64,000 nucleotides of DNA from Scortum barcoo. Taxonomy: Eukaryota > Chordata > Actinopteri > Centrarchiformes > Terapontidae. This document shows, in pieces, positions 26,801 to 38,400 of this stretch; within the stretch, counting starts at the first letter, position 1; every line of letters begins with the position of its first letter. A program made the translations under genes and the position numbers. The notes under the pieces are model-generated. The model searched no databases, was not told where the DNA came from, and was given only the letters and a program-made list of their open reading frames with translations. The stretch lies in contig CM041534.1 in NCBI GenBank assembly GCA_023238725.1, positions 21,450,303 through 21,514,302 of the forward strand, given 5' to 3'.

Positions 26801-27375
26801 AATTAAATGCAAGTAATTATTCTTACCATATAAATACTTACAAAAAAAAAACAAAAAAACATCAGGTTTACTGCTGCAAAAATCTTTGGTGAAACCTTCA
26901 TTATGTTTCAAACTTTAGAAATGCAGGATTGATACAATAATGACAAGGGCTTTTTATTTTGAAGTTAGCCATCTTACAACACTGCAACCTCAACTGATAT
27001 AAACTTTAGTTTGGTGACAGTATATACGATTTACGTAAATACGATACAATAAGTACTTAAACTTGAGAGCTTTAATCCTCCCTCTCTGCCACACAGTCAG
27101 CAGGTGTCTGACAAACAACCCTGTAATCTTTTCAACAATTCTATCTGAACTGCGTCGGCAGCTGCGGCTCAGCTGGTTCACCTGCCTTGCTTTGTATTTT
27201 TTATGAAATTATTCTCATCGTATGGAAACAATTAACTGGACAAACAAAGACTTGAAATGTTTGCACGATACACAAAATTTGTTTTTAATAATGTATCCCA
27301 GATATCTTGAGACTCACCTGACCGTCAAACTGAAACTTTTTCATCAGTGGTGAAAAGATCAGATCCTTTTCAAAG
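23861..27375. other. Intergenic with one CA repeat
   Basis: A purine-rich plus-strand tract at about 24530-24610 and another at 25950-26120. A CA microsatellite lies at 26652-26675. No gene is supported. Confidence 0.5.
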
Positions 27376-27401
27376 CACACACACACACACACACACACAC
27401 A
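27376..27401. repeat. AC microsatellite
   Basis: About 13 CA units. Confidence 0.95.
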
Positions 27402-27473
27402 TGTATGTGTACTGAATTCTTTTGAGACCAACTAGTTGTATGTTGCAGCTGCAAACAGGGTGACGAAGGCCAC

Positions 27474-27858
27474 TGTTACATCCTGTTGTTCATGCACATT
27501 CTGTTTCCTGTTTTATTTTGGTATCGCTAACTGTTATTGCACTTCCTGCCCTCGTGTGCGTCCCACTCCTCGTTATCTCCACCTGGTTTCCTCACTCACC
27601 TGCCCCTGATTATTGCCATCAGTCTCCCCTTCATATACCCCAGATTTTCTTTGTTCCACCTTGTGTGTTTGTCATTTTATCTTGCTCACGTCTCCTTGTT
27701 TTTAGGTGTTTGTCTGCCTCTCGTCTGTACTGTTGCCTCTCCTCCTGTGTGTGATTGTCTGGCCTTTCAGTAAAGCCTCTTTCACTCCATCCATATTCCA
27801 TCTTTGTCTCATGTCTTCACTCTGTCGAGTGTCTGTGAGCTGAGTGTCTTCAGTAGCA
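27474..27858 (+). mobile_element. Possible solo LTR of a fish retrotransposon
   Basis: Begins TGTTAC and ends GTAGCA, near-inverted ends like an LTR. It is pyrimidine-rich with CACCTGCCCCTGATTATTGC, a TATA-like CATATACC, a polyadenylation-like AGTAAAGCCTC and a T/C-rich 3-prime part, the usual layout of fish Gypsy-type LTRs. No clean target-site duplication and no internal coding sequence are seen. Family is not assigned. Confidence 0.4.
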
Positions 27859-30800
27859 TCACAGAAGTCCTGCGTGTTTAAGCATATTTCTATACATTGT
27901 TGATGGCTATTTGAAAAATATTATTTACATTTTGATACAACTTTTCAAAATTTTTCAGCATATTTCTAAAATAACTTAAAGACTTGAAAAACTTTCTGAA
28001 CTCTCCTTCATGGTGCCATCAAGGACACCGCAACATCTAATATTTAGGAGTTTGCTTCTGAGACGCATTGCATCACAGGAATTTTGAACTTTGAAGTCGA
28101 GCGAGTAAACACGGACATTGTCAAAAAGAATACCATGTTTTTGAACATGAACTTGCATTAAAAGCATCCCTGTCTCAAATCTCCCATGCATGGGCTGCCC
28201 TTCAACGGGAACAAAATGGCTAAATACAAACTTTAAAAACATATTAAAATACATTATAAAAATGAATTTCATAAATTTGCATCTAAGAGGAATAGTTTGG
28301 AAAATGTTTAATTAGGGTGTTGAATAAAAACCTCAGTTATCTATTTAGGGAACAGACACGAATACATTTTCATTTTAGCACATAAAAAAGGGGAGAAATA
28401 GTCATTAAAATTGAGTTCTGCGATGATGTCATGTAAGGAAGTATAATTAAGTACGCGTTTCTATAATAATAATTCCACAATGAACAAAGAAGGTTGATAT
28501 TTTAACAAATTTCCAACAAAGCTACGATTTCCCTGTAAGTGCAAACACTTATTGGTATTGATTGACAGGTGAAGTTTTCCCCTCCAGGAAAAAAAGTTAT
28601 GAACTAACTGGTTTGGATTTTTTTTCTTTTCTCTGAGAAAGTTTTGAGTTTTTTCCATGAAAAGAACAAGATCTTGTGCATAATGAAAACCCTGAGACGA
28701 CCCGAGACTCTCTCTGGGGTTTAAGTTTGGCCGCAGGGATGCTAATTGGTCCCCGTCTATCTCTTTCTCTCTGCCTCCATGTGGGATGATAAAGTGCTCC
28801 ATCACTACGGATTTGGACGCCAGAGCTCGTGACGAAGCTGCTCTTGCGGAGACAGACAGGCGGTTCATGTGGGGGAGGAACGTGAAGAGAGCAGAAGTGA
28901 AAATTAGCATAGATGTGAGATGTGATTATAGTGCGAGTCTGACTCTGACGCTCCAAAATGGGACTTTATATGTGATTTTTATAGGTAAGTAAAGGTTTTT
29001 CTAAAGCAGCCAATTAAATTGATGCTACCTATCTAAATTACTTGTTACTTAGTCAGAGTCTAAATGATGATGTCCATTGTGTATCTCAAGATACTTGTGT
29101 ACATTTGAATGTATTTCTCTTCTACCTATTTCTACTTAAGTTAGTGGAGGGTTTTTTTTTGTTTTTTTTTTCAGAATTCCTTTTGATGAAATGTGAAGTG
29201 TATATATCACTAAAGTAACATAGCTACTTATCCAATTGTTGTTTTAGCCATGCCCTTACTTCAAAACACAGCACATCTACCCACAGTACAGGATTTATAT
29301 CTATTTATACCAGAGCTGTGGAGGCTGTTAGAGAGGCAGATTAACGTCATTGGTGTTAGGTGTCCAAATCAAATACATGTGACCATGTAGTGAATGAATT
29401 TTTGTGCTCCTGTGTATGATGTATTTGACATTGCACCAAAAATAGCCTCTTCAGAGTTAGTTCTCCTACTTCAAAGTTTTAAGTAATTAATGAAGTAAAG
29501 CCAAAGATTTTAGATATTTCTGAATTTAGTGTGTCTGTGTCAGACAGTATCACCTTTTTATATTTTTTTCTTCTTCTTCTTCTTCTTCTTCTTCTTCTTC
29601 CACAATGGATATTTAGTCCCTCGTCCTAGCTCCTAAAGGAAATCATTATAGCTTGTAGCTTGGTAGCACCATTACAGTACCTAATAAAGGGTCACAAAGT
29701 CCTTGGATGAATTAAACAATCAACCTCCCACACACAACCTCCTACCAAGCTGCCCTCATGAACTTACATGAAGGGCCCGTATTGTACGGGGACTGTAGAA
29801 AGCTCAAGGCTCAAATGTCCTGAGGATACCAACCGACTTTGAAGGTTTCAAATGTTTCTCCTTTATTATGACATCTTTAACATGAATGTGAAGGCTATTC
29901 CTTCCCTCTGACTTGTAGCAGCCTTTGAAGTTACTCAGTCACAAGTATCAGAGGCCCAGGCTTTGGGCCCCCAATCCTTTGGGTCCCTGGACTCTCTACT
30001 TTTCACTCTCCAGCGAAGAAAAACTTTCAAAACTGTGAGCGCTAATCATTCTTAATATATGCGAAGGTCATGTAAGGACTTCTATCTCCCAGCACATCTA
30101 TTAGTTTCTTTTCCAAAACACTGTCCAAGAAGTTCTAGTAGTTCGACTGTAGCCTCATCTGAGTCATTGCTGTAGTTTGCCAGATTAAAGCATATCTGCA
30201 TGTTTATCACTGATTGATGTTAGAGAGCATGCTGTGTCCCCAGGCAGCTTTGTTTCAGCAACACGCCGCAAGGCAAATCCAATCAGTTTCCACGCCTCCG
30301 TGAACAAGAGCCACTGTAAAAATAGCTGCTTTCTATTCCACACATGACATGACGACGAGTTGATTCAACTTACTTTCATCTTTTACATATTGCAATCAAA
30401 GTAGTTTCATGGAGCCTAATCACACACAGATGGCAAATTCAGCTGATAATATAGATGAAAAAAGACGCAAAATTAGCTTCTGTCTCTTATTGATTTAAAA
30501 CGGGGGGCCATTTGTCATTGGAAAGGGCTTTAATCTTAGCAAAATCTGCACATGTGAGAAATAGTGTTGATTTAGGCTGCATATTTTCTGTGAGTTATTG
30601 CATTAGCCACGCGTAAGCAAATTGTGTAAACAGTCTCCTCAGCCGTGCAGACTTAGAAGGTCCATTTGTTTTCTAGATGAAGCAAACCTTCATCTTCGCC
30701 ACAATGACATTTCCAGCGTGTCCTGCTCTTCCCCCTCTCACCCCCTCACTCCCCCCCATTATCTCCTCGGTGGTTATGGTGCTCGTCGTGTGTTTACGTC

Positions 30801-31427
30801 TGCTGCTTGTTATTGTTCTGGATGACTGCAGACGCTCCGGTCCGTGCTCTTCAAGGCTCAAGTTTAACATCCGTCCTTCTTGAATGCCTTCACCACAGAG
30901 CGTCTGAAGGCCATGATCTGTAACACTGCCTTACCTAAAAGCCACATTAAAATGTTTTTTCGGGAAGGTAATCAATAGGTAATTTTGGCAGTGATTTTCT
31001 GTGTGTCTTTAAACATATTTAAAAAATGCTAGTGGTCATAAAGTTATAAAGTACCCCTCACTTCTACCTGCAGAAAAGTAGCCATGACAGGACTCTTCTG
31101 ATGAATGCTACAGCTGTCTAAAGCCAGCTGTTGGCACGGGAAATCTTTGTATCTCAAAATCATTCAATCAGCACTAATTAAGTGTTTCATTTAATATCAA
31201 ACATGTTAAAGTACAAAGTCAGTCATGCACAGACTGCAGACTTTAGTTTCCATTTAATTTGTCAGTTTATGCTGGTTCCACAGATCTAAATCCCACAACT
31301 GTGAGTTTTTCAGTAATTATAACAAACAGGGCAGCCTGCCCATGTTCACGTCACGGAATATGCATGTGGTCACATATGCACATAGACCACATATACTATA
31401 TATGGTCATATATACTGTATATTCCCA
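27859..31427. other. Intergenic, no gene supported
   Basis: Contains a CTT trinucleotide repeat (29571-29600). Two overlapping minus frames (28461-28956) and a plus frame (28786-28992) occupy the same DNA, with no recognisable domain. The T-rich run at 29151-29170 is simple sequence. Confidence 0.5.
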
Positions 31428-31575
31428 TTGGCCCTGCGACTGACTGGCGTCCAGTCCAGGGTGTACCCCTGCCTCTCGCCCAAGATAGCTGGGACAGGCT
31501 CCAGCACCCCTGTGACCCTGTGTGTGCTCAGGATAAATGCAGGTTTAGAAAATGGATGGATGGATGGATAGAATA
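31428..31575 (+). repeat. V-SINE 3-prime part
   Basis: CGACTGACTGGCGTCCAGTC, GGGTGTACCCCTGCCTCTCG, GGCTCCAGCACCCCTGTGAC, then GGATGGATGGAT. It directly abuts the LINE remnant that begins about 120 bp later. Confidence 0.8.
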
Positions 31576-31693
31576 TAAAATGATTAAAATAATCAGTAAA
31601 AAATAAAGGAGAAAATGGGTTTCAGGTTATGATTTAATAAATTAAAGTCAATTCAGACCACAAAATCTGTGAAAGCAAACTTGTATTGATAAA

Positions 31694-33425
31694 AGGAAGG
31701 TAATTCCAGAGAGTTCGATCCCTGACAGAAAAGGTCCTGTCACCCTTGGTCCTCAGCTCAAATTAGTAAAAAGGTTAGCAGAGCCCGGCTGAGGACTTCA
31801 GGTTGCGACCAGGCACGTATGGTGTTAGATGATCTGAGATTTATTAAGGTGCAAGTCCATGTTGGGCCTTAAAAGTTATCAATAATACCTTAAAATTAAC
31901 CAGGAGCCAATGAGAAGAAGCTAAAACTTGTTTTGGTTGTGGAGTCTGGAGTCTCTACAAACTGTAATTTGTGTAGACTGCCTCAGACATGTGTAGAGAG
32001 AGTTACAAAAATGATATAATAGTTATAATATAGTTATAATATAGTTAAATAATAGTTAAGCTGAGCTGTGGGATGTTTTGAGGTACGAGCACTGACTGTG
32101 CCAGGGTCAATAATTATTACCTCAGCCTTATCAATATTTAGCTGCAGGAAGTTGCGGGGTGGGTCCAGCCTTTGAGGTCAAGGATGCAGTTGTTCGGTGT
32201 ATCGATTTTGATTAAAATCATTGTGGTTAAGGAACGGAGGCTCACATTTTGCCTGAGGGGGACATGTGCCAGGGGTATTACATATAAAAAGAAAAAGAAC
32301 GGTCCAAGGACAGACCCCTGAGGTACCCGCAGGTCTTCTTCACAGAGGATGACCGTGACTTGTCAGTGGCTAAACTAAAAGATATGTTATAGGTATAGGT
32401 AGGAATAAAACCACATTAAAACTAAACCACTGAGCCAACCCAGTGTTAAAAATAAAATTAAAATTAAATAGAATGGTGAACAGTATTGGACTGAAATGTC
32501 CAAAACGCATGGCAACAACTCTCTCTAACGCCTTTTGAAAGAAACATTAGTTCGGAAATTGGTCTGACATTATCCAGGGAGTTAGAGTCTAAAGAGGGTT
32601 TTTTTGACAAGAGGTTGAGCAGTGGCATTCAGGAAATAAGCAGGAACAGAACCAGTCAATCATGGCATTTTAATTATGGCGAGCATTTAGGGGCAGACCA
32701 ATCTAAATACTTCTTTCAGAAATCTTCATCGGTAGGATGAAGAGAGCACATGTCGAAGGCTTTATTATATTTATCGTTGTCTGTGGATGTTTTATCAAAG
32801 GACTCAAAGGAGGCAGAGGTTTTGTAAGAAATTGTTGTGTCCTGTGCAGGATATTAGAGACTCTGTTGATTAAGAAGCTTAAAAATTATTCACATTTCTC
32901 AGGGGAGGAGTCCACGTTCACGTTTGGAGGCACCAGTAATTACACTGAACAAAACTCTGGATTTCTGTCTTTTCTGTTTTTTTCAGTAAGGTTCAAAAAC
33001 TACCCTGGCTTTTTAACTTCTCACAGAATCTCTCAATATGTGATGGTAAAATGTTGGTTTAGAAGCTTTCCACTTTTGCTTTGCCCTATGATAGTCCCTC
33101 TTTAGAGCGAGAATAGTGTCAGTTATCCACGGCAGGAAATCTTTAGAGGGTCTTTTTTAGCTTGAATGGTGCAATTTGGTCCAGGATATGGGCGCAGGTA
33201 TTATTACCGGACAGCTTTGACGTTCGTGACTTGAGCCAGTGTCAGCTGAGGAAGACAGGAGAGCATCTGTGGGTTTGGCCTCGAGGAAAAATGTGAGGGT
33301 TTGGCTTATTATTGGACAGATTGTTTTGTGCAATTGCTGCAAAAAAACAGCTGAAACATGGGAATTACAAAATCAAAGGGAGCAGGAGATCTGTCAGGTT
33401 ATATGAAAAACTTTAAAAGCTCTTT
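31694..33425 (-). mobile_element. Decayed non-LTR retrotransposon (LINE), minus orientation
   Basis: On minus, 33132-33060 translates as PWITDTILALKRDYHRAKQ, the typical linker between LINE endonuclease and reverse transcriptase. Further on, near 32478, DTVHHSI-like residues correspond to the RT motif A region (AFDTVDH). The plus-strand text (CCTGTCACCCTTGGTCCTCA, GACAGACCCCTGAGGTACCC, TAGCTGCAGGAAGTTGCGG) matches a repeat found throughout teleosts. Many stops and indels; inactive. Clade not assigned. Confidence 0.7.
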
Positions 33426-33565
33426 AGGTTGGGAGGTGTCATTCTGAGGTGAAGGTCCTTTAGTCTTAATATTAGAATCAATAGGTTTAAAAAGTGGATA
33501 GGCTAAGCACACATGAATTTTAAACATGAAGTTTACAGCAGAACCGAAACAAAAAGCACCCGGAC

Positions 33566-33597
33566 GTCTTTGGACTGTGGGAGGAAGCCAGAGCACC
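33566..33597 (-). repeat. Isolated V-SINE core fragment
   Basis: Only the V-core (minus, CCTCCCACAGTCCAAAGACG) remains, immediately beyond the LINE remnant. Confidence 0.6.
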
Positions 33598-36500
33598 AAA
33601 AGAAAACATTGTTTGCGACTTCTTGCGACTTTAATAGATGTAGAACAATACATTAATATATTAATAAAACACTGACAGATTTCAGCCGGAGGGAAACTCC
33701 AGCTCTGCTCATTTTGAATCGCTCCAGCTTTAATTTGCAAAGACAACAAAAACAAAAACAGACAAAAGCACCACCAAACTTTGTTGTCTTCGAAACAGTT
33801 CAGCTCGCCAAATTTTTCAAAAACATAGCATGTCAGCAACAGCTTTGCTTTTAATAGGCCGACAATACATTCCCAAGTAAAGTAAATTAAGTACAAGGGT
33901 CATGTCATGGCTATGTCTAGAGATATAGAAAATTTAATTCAATTTAATAAAATGTAATATGTCACAAATAAGGCTTTCAAAGGAAATAAGAGGTCATTTG
34001 TAGGGGGAGGAAAATGTTAATTCTGCATCCTCCCTGTTACTTTTTCCCCTTGTCTCCTTACTAACTTATTCAAATTGTAGTTTAATGATGCCTCTCATGA
34101 CTTCCAAATGTATTGAGTGACATGCGGATGCTAATCAGTGTTGATAATAAATTGTAGTGTCAATCACTTAATATGCTGATATATTCCCCAAATGCCCTGG
34201 GAAGATAGATTGAGCCCTTGTGTGTTCTTGCCAGAGATTGCTTGAAAAGTCGCATTAATTAGCGGCAATAAATTTGGCTCATAACTTTGATAATGACCTT
34301 GTTCCCTGCCTTTGTCTTGCAAGGATCAGTGATCTCAGACTCATCTCTGATAATATTGTACCAGCTCAGGTAGAACAGGATCAGCATAATGCTAATCTTT
34401 TCATTAATACTGGAGTAATATGGTCAGGAATACATGATTCATTAAGTCTAAAAGGTGACGGCTTGAGGTGTTAAAGGAAAAGATGCATTACAGGAAAGCA
34501 GTTTTGAATGACAGGGTGTTTGCTGAATGAACAACTCGTTGCCTGAGGTTAACAGATTTATGGATTTCCCAAAATATGTGCTTGCAGATTATTCTTTTTC
34601 TTTCAATCACACCTGCCGGGCTCTGCGCAACCACTTCCAACTGAGATTTGTTGGTTCCTCCAACTCGACCTTGGCAGCTGAGGCAAAAAGTTAAATTCAA
34701 ACACTATGTTAAGCTCTCACCAGCACTACCACACGCTCAAGTTTCATCAGAATTTATGCTCTGAGGTTTTTATCCATCTGCCTGTGCTCAAGATGAAAAA
34801 AAAATAGGACACATTCTTTTGTCCCTTCCTCTTGAAGGAATGATGTGTTATGATACAAATAATCATGTTGACAGTCGCTGCAGCACAATGTTCGCCACGA
34901 TGGTTTAACCACAAATCGCACAACTGTGCTCTGTGACCGAGGCAACAGAGGATTTATGTCATTGTACCCTCAGGGTTTTGTTGTTCATCCTGCATCACAC
35001 TTTTATCAAAGGAGATTATAGAAATCTCCTTCAAGCATGCAGCCATTTAACCCACAAATATCTTACATGAAGAGATACTTTATTAAAGATATTTCAAGTG
35101 ACAGTCAGTCAGCCGTGACAAATTTCCAAGCGTGACATTTCAGATAAAATTTCACGTTGCATAACACAATGCACTGTGTGTGTGTATGAGAGAAATGCCC
35201 AAGCAAATGGGAGGCATAGATTGATGCCAACAGCAAAAAGGTTTCGATGCATTACAGACAATATTTTAAACATCCCAGTGCTATTTCCTTGGTGAAATTG
35301 TGTTTATTGTGATGTTCGGTGTTCTTTCCCCCTGAAGGAAAGACCACTTGAATACAGGTGTTGTGTTGTTTACGAAATTAGCTGATTGCCGAGTGCCTCC
35401 ACAAGAGAACATTAAATCACGGCGCCATTCATCACTAATGCACAGTTGAGCTGGTTGAGATGCCCAGAATCAATCATCTAAATGGGACCGTGAAAGCATA
35501 GAGCGTGCTATTAAATGAGTTGTATCGGCAGCTAGGCTCACGGCTCACCTCTGAGTGTAATCAGCATCGCCGCTGGGAAGGAGAAAAGCACTTTAACACA
35601 CAATGTTGCTGAACTTTGAGCAACTTTTCTTTTAACTACAAGGTGTTGTGAGAGATGTGGCTTACTGACACTAGCTAAAACAACTAGTAGGGAAAAATAT
35701 GAAGCAAAGTGTTAAATCTTTGTTTCCATTAGCAATCTGATTAACCATGATCCTAATCAGAAAATGACTAAAATGAACACGAGACTAGAAGGTGAAGTGA
35801 AACTGAAATCATTATTCAGCAAGACTATCAGGCACATGGTTGAGTTTCCATGGACCTTCTTATACTTGATAAGGTCATTTTATTACGATCCACTAAAATT
35901 GGTTTTCCTGCCAAAGTGACTTTTAGGATAAGAGACACCAGAAACAAATTGATGTCATTTGGCTGTTTGTAATTTCCTTACCTGATGGTGATTTTGTTAT
36001 TTTGTTTTTCCTCTTCAAAAAGAATAAGTGCTTGAATCCTAAAATTACTTCAAAGGACATAAACGTGAAACTCGTCTCAGAGCCGCGGTGGTAGAGATTG
36101 TTTTCCAGGGATTTGTTTACCTCGCGTTGCTGGTAAACTACAAAGCAGCAGGCAGGCCAGATCAGACGTGTTATAATTTGATCAGCCGGAGCCCGAAGCA
36201 GCTGTTCTACATGATGGTTTTCCCTGATGGCGAAAAAAAAAAAAACTCCAGCTCTTTCCCATTACTGAAGAGGAGGATTATAAGGAGCACATCAAACACA
36301 CCAGCTGAGTGTGTTTATGCATGTTTGTGTGTTTGGTTTTATTATCGTTAAAGAATATACACCTTAAACTTGCATAAATACATGCAGTCTTAAAATGAGG
36401 ACATCTAAAAACACAATAACTGGAGTTTGATTTATGTTCACATTTCCATTATGGTCCAGGTTTATTACTGTAAGTATCTTACATGAGGAATTTTAAAGAT

Positions 36501-36904
36501 GTGCAGATCAAAAATAGTGTAAATAATACCTTTTATACACTTTAAACTACAACAATGAGTTGAGCTCCAAGTTGACCTCTGCTGGATCTTGCTTCACATT
36601 CAAACATCATCTTGTGATCTCATCTGACTCACCGCAAGAAAGCAAATAAGGAAGCAAGACGCAAACACTCAGTTCAGCTGCACATGCCACTTTAGCTAAG
36701 GCTGAAGATGATGATGATGATGATTTTTATAAACTATCCTTCTGAGATCATTAACTTGGACGAAATCTGCGGCAAAACTGTGGCACACTGATGTTCATTT
36801 TTCTGACTTGCTGGTTCTCCATTGCATTGAGGCTCATGGATGTTTTGATCTGAGATGATAAAAAACTGGTGCAAAGACCACAATCTGTCCATCTGTCTAT
36901 TAAC
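33598..36904. other. Intergenic, with candidate conserved non-coding blocks
   Basis: The 165-codon minus frame at 33399-33896 overlaps repeat text and has no domain. Blocks 34230-34450 (with GCATTAATTAGCGG) and 35370-35600 (with AGAATCAATCATCTAAAT, a PBX/HOX-like word) are repeat-free and look like regulatory DNA, without proof. A GAT run is at about 36705-36722. Confidence 0.35.
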
Positions 36905-37100
36905 TGTACGGCTTATCCCTAGAGGATCATGGGTGAGGCAGCCGAAACTGGAAGCAAGGTGCAGTGCAGGTCGCAAGTTAATCACAAGGCTTACACGGAG
37001 ACAAACAATCATTAAAGCTCACAGTCGCATGTATAGGAGTCATTTAGAGTTGCCAGTTAACCTGTATGTCTTTGGGCAATGGGACAGAGACGGAGCGGGG
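36905..37100 (-). repeat. Degenerate V-SINE
   Basis: Clear only in TTTAGAGTTGCCAGTTAACC and TGTATGTCTTTGGGCAATGG (minus-strand core). The flanking tail is strongly diverged, suggesting an old insertion. Confidence 0.55.
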
Positions 37101-37329
37101 GAGAAAAGCCTTGCAGACATGAAGATGAAGTTATTCAGAGTGATGGCTGTAGCATAAACTTATAATACTGATAAATTATTCAGGAGACTTTGTGCCTGTG
37201 TTGAGGAACAGCGAGGATTTCATTAAAAGAAAACTATAAAAATGGGAAATCACATTTTACTTTACAGCTCTATAGTTTGATGTTCCCTTGTCTCGAGTCC
37301 AAGTTTTATATTGTGTGCTTTGCTACAGC

Positions 37330-37570
37330 TGGTTGCTTACTCTCTCGCTCCTTTGGCGGGAGGAGCAAAGGGCGTGTGTGTGTGTGTGGTGGGAGATCAA
37401 TCACAAGCAGTCAAGTAAAACAAAGTGTCCCCCTGTTGCGGTCGAGCTGAGGTAATTGAATCTGACATGTTTTATTATAAGTCACAGCACTTTGCTCTGC
37501 ACTTCACCGCCAATTAGGAACGCTCACCGTTTCAGTCTTGACCTCTACAGGACAAATTTTCTCTCCCTAT
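37330..37570. other. Candidate conserved non-coding element
   Basis: Contains GAGGTAATTGAATC, GTTTTATTATAAGTCA and GCCAATTAGGAACG, i.e. several homeodomain-type cores, outside any repeat. A GT run interrupts at about 37375-37388. Function is inferred only from texture. Confidence 0.25.
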
Positions 37571-38094
37571 GCACACTGATGAGATCTGAATCTGACCCAA
37601 ACTGACCTGAATCCCTGTGCTGGACCCTCAGGTCTGCCACATCAGATTCCTGATATCAGGTTGTTAGCGTGCCTTGACCTTGGACTTCAGTTTAATGGCT
37701 TTCAACCTCCAGACGTCCATTTCTCCAAACTAACAGTCTCCTGGCTGCCTGGATGTGCAGCGTAAACCGGAGCTGGAGCCTGAACGGCAGCAAGTGTCGT
37801 GGTTCAGTTTAAATCCTTTAAATCCAAATTAGCTTCGCACGCCAAATAGGTCACACACACAATCATCCCCCCATAAAAGCACAAGACAATATAATATATA
37901 GAAAACAGATATTCTAGGTACACATTGAGCTATTTCTTAGACCATCTGTAGGGCAATGAATTGAGTTAATTCAGAGCTCAGTGAGTATTTTGGGGAATTT
38001 ATTTGATAACAAATTAGTCCCTTGAATTGCTGATTACTTGGTCTGCTAAATGATCACGTTTTTTCTTTCATCAAGGTCATCCTGATGGGTGTTC

Positions 38095-38400
38095 AGATGA
38101 CAAGCTAAAACATGTTGGTTTCATACAAACACACACACACAGCCATGTTTCCATCACTTTAGAGGAAATTACATTGATTTACATCCATTCCCTGTAGACT
38201 TACCCTAACCATAAGCGCTACCTGCCTAACCCAAACCATTACCCTCACCTTAATCCAAGCCTCCCCTAACCTAAAAACGTAACCTAAAAAAGTTTTCACC
38301 CTTTAAACGAGAAGTGATTTATGGTACAGATATTTGCATTTTGTCGCCAAAAGGGAGGCGAACAAATTTACATCATCCATATATGAATTTCTGTTATGCA
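38095..38400. repeat. CTAACC-rich teleost interspersed repeat
   Basis: CATGTTTCCATCACTTTAGA, CATTGATTTACATCCATTCC, then TTACCCTAACCATAA and repeated CCTAACC words, closing with ATTTTGTCGCCAAAAGGG. This order matches a known fish repeat. It is not telomeric, as the units are irregular. Confidence 0.55.

Noticed and set aside
28461..28956. 149- and 119-codon overlapping minus frames
   Set aside because: They use the same DNA in different frames, with no recognisable motif; both cannot be coding and neither resembles a protein.
33399..33896. 165-codon minus-strand open frame
   Set aside because: It overlaps the LINE edge and a V-SINE core fragment, has no domain and no splice or promoter context.
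38170..38290. CTAACC-rich text considered as an interstitial telomere
   Set aside because: Units are irregular and mixed with CCTAACC/CCAAACC variants; the flanks match a known interspersed repeat layout.
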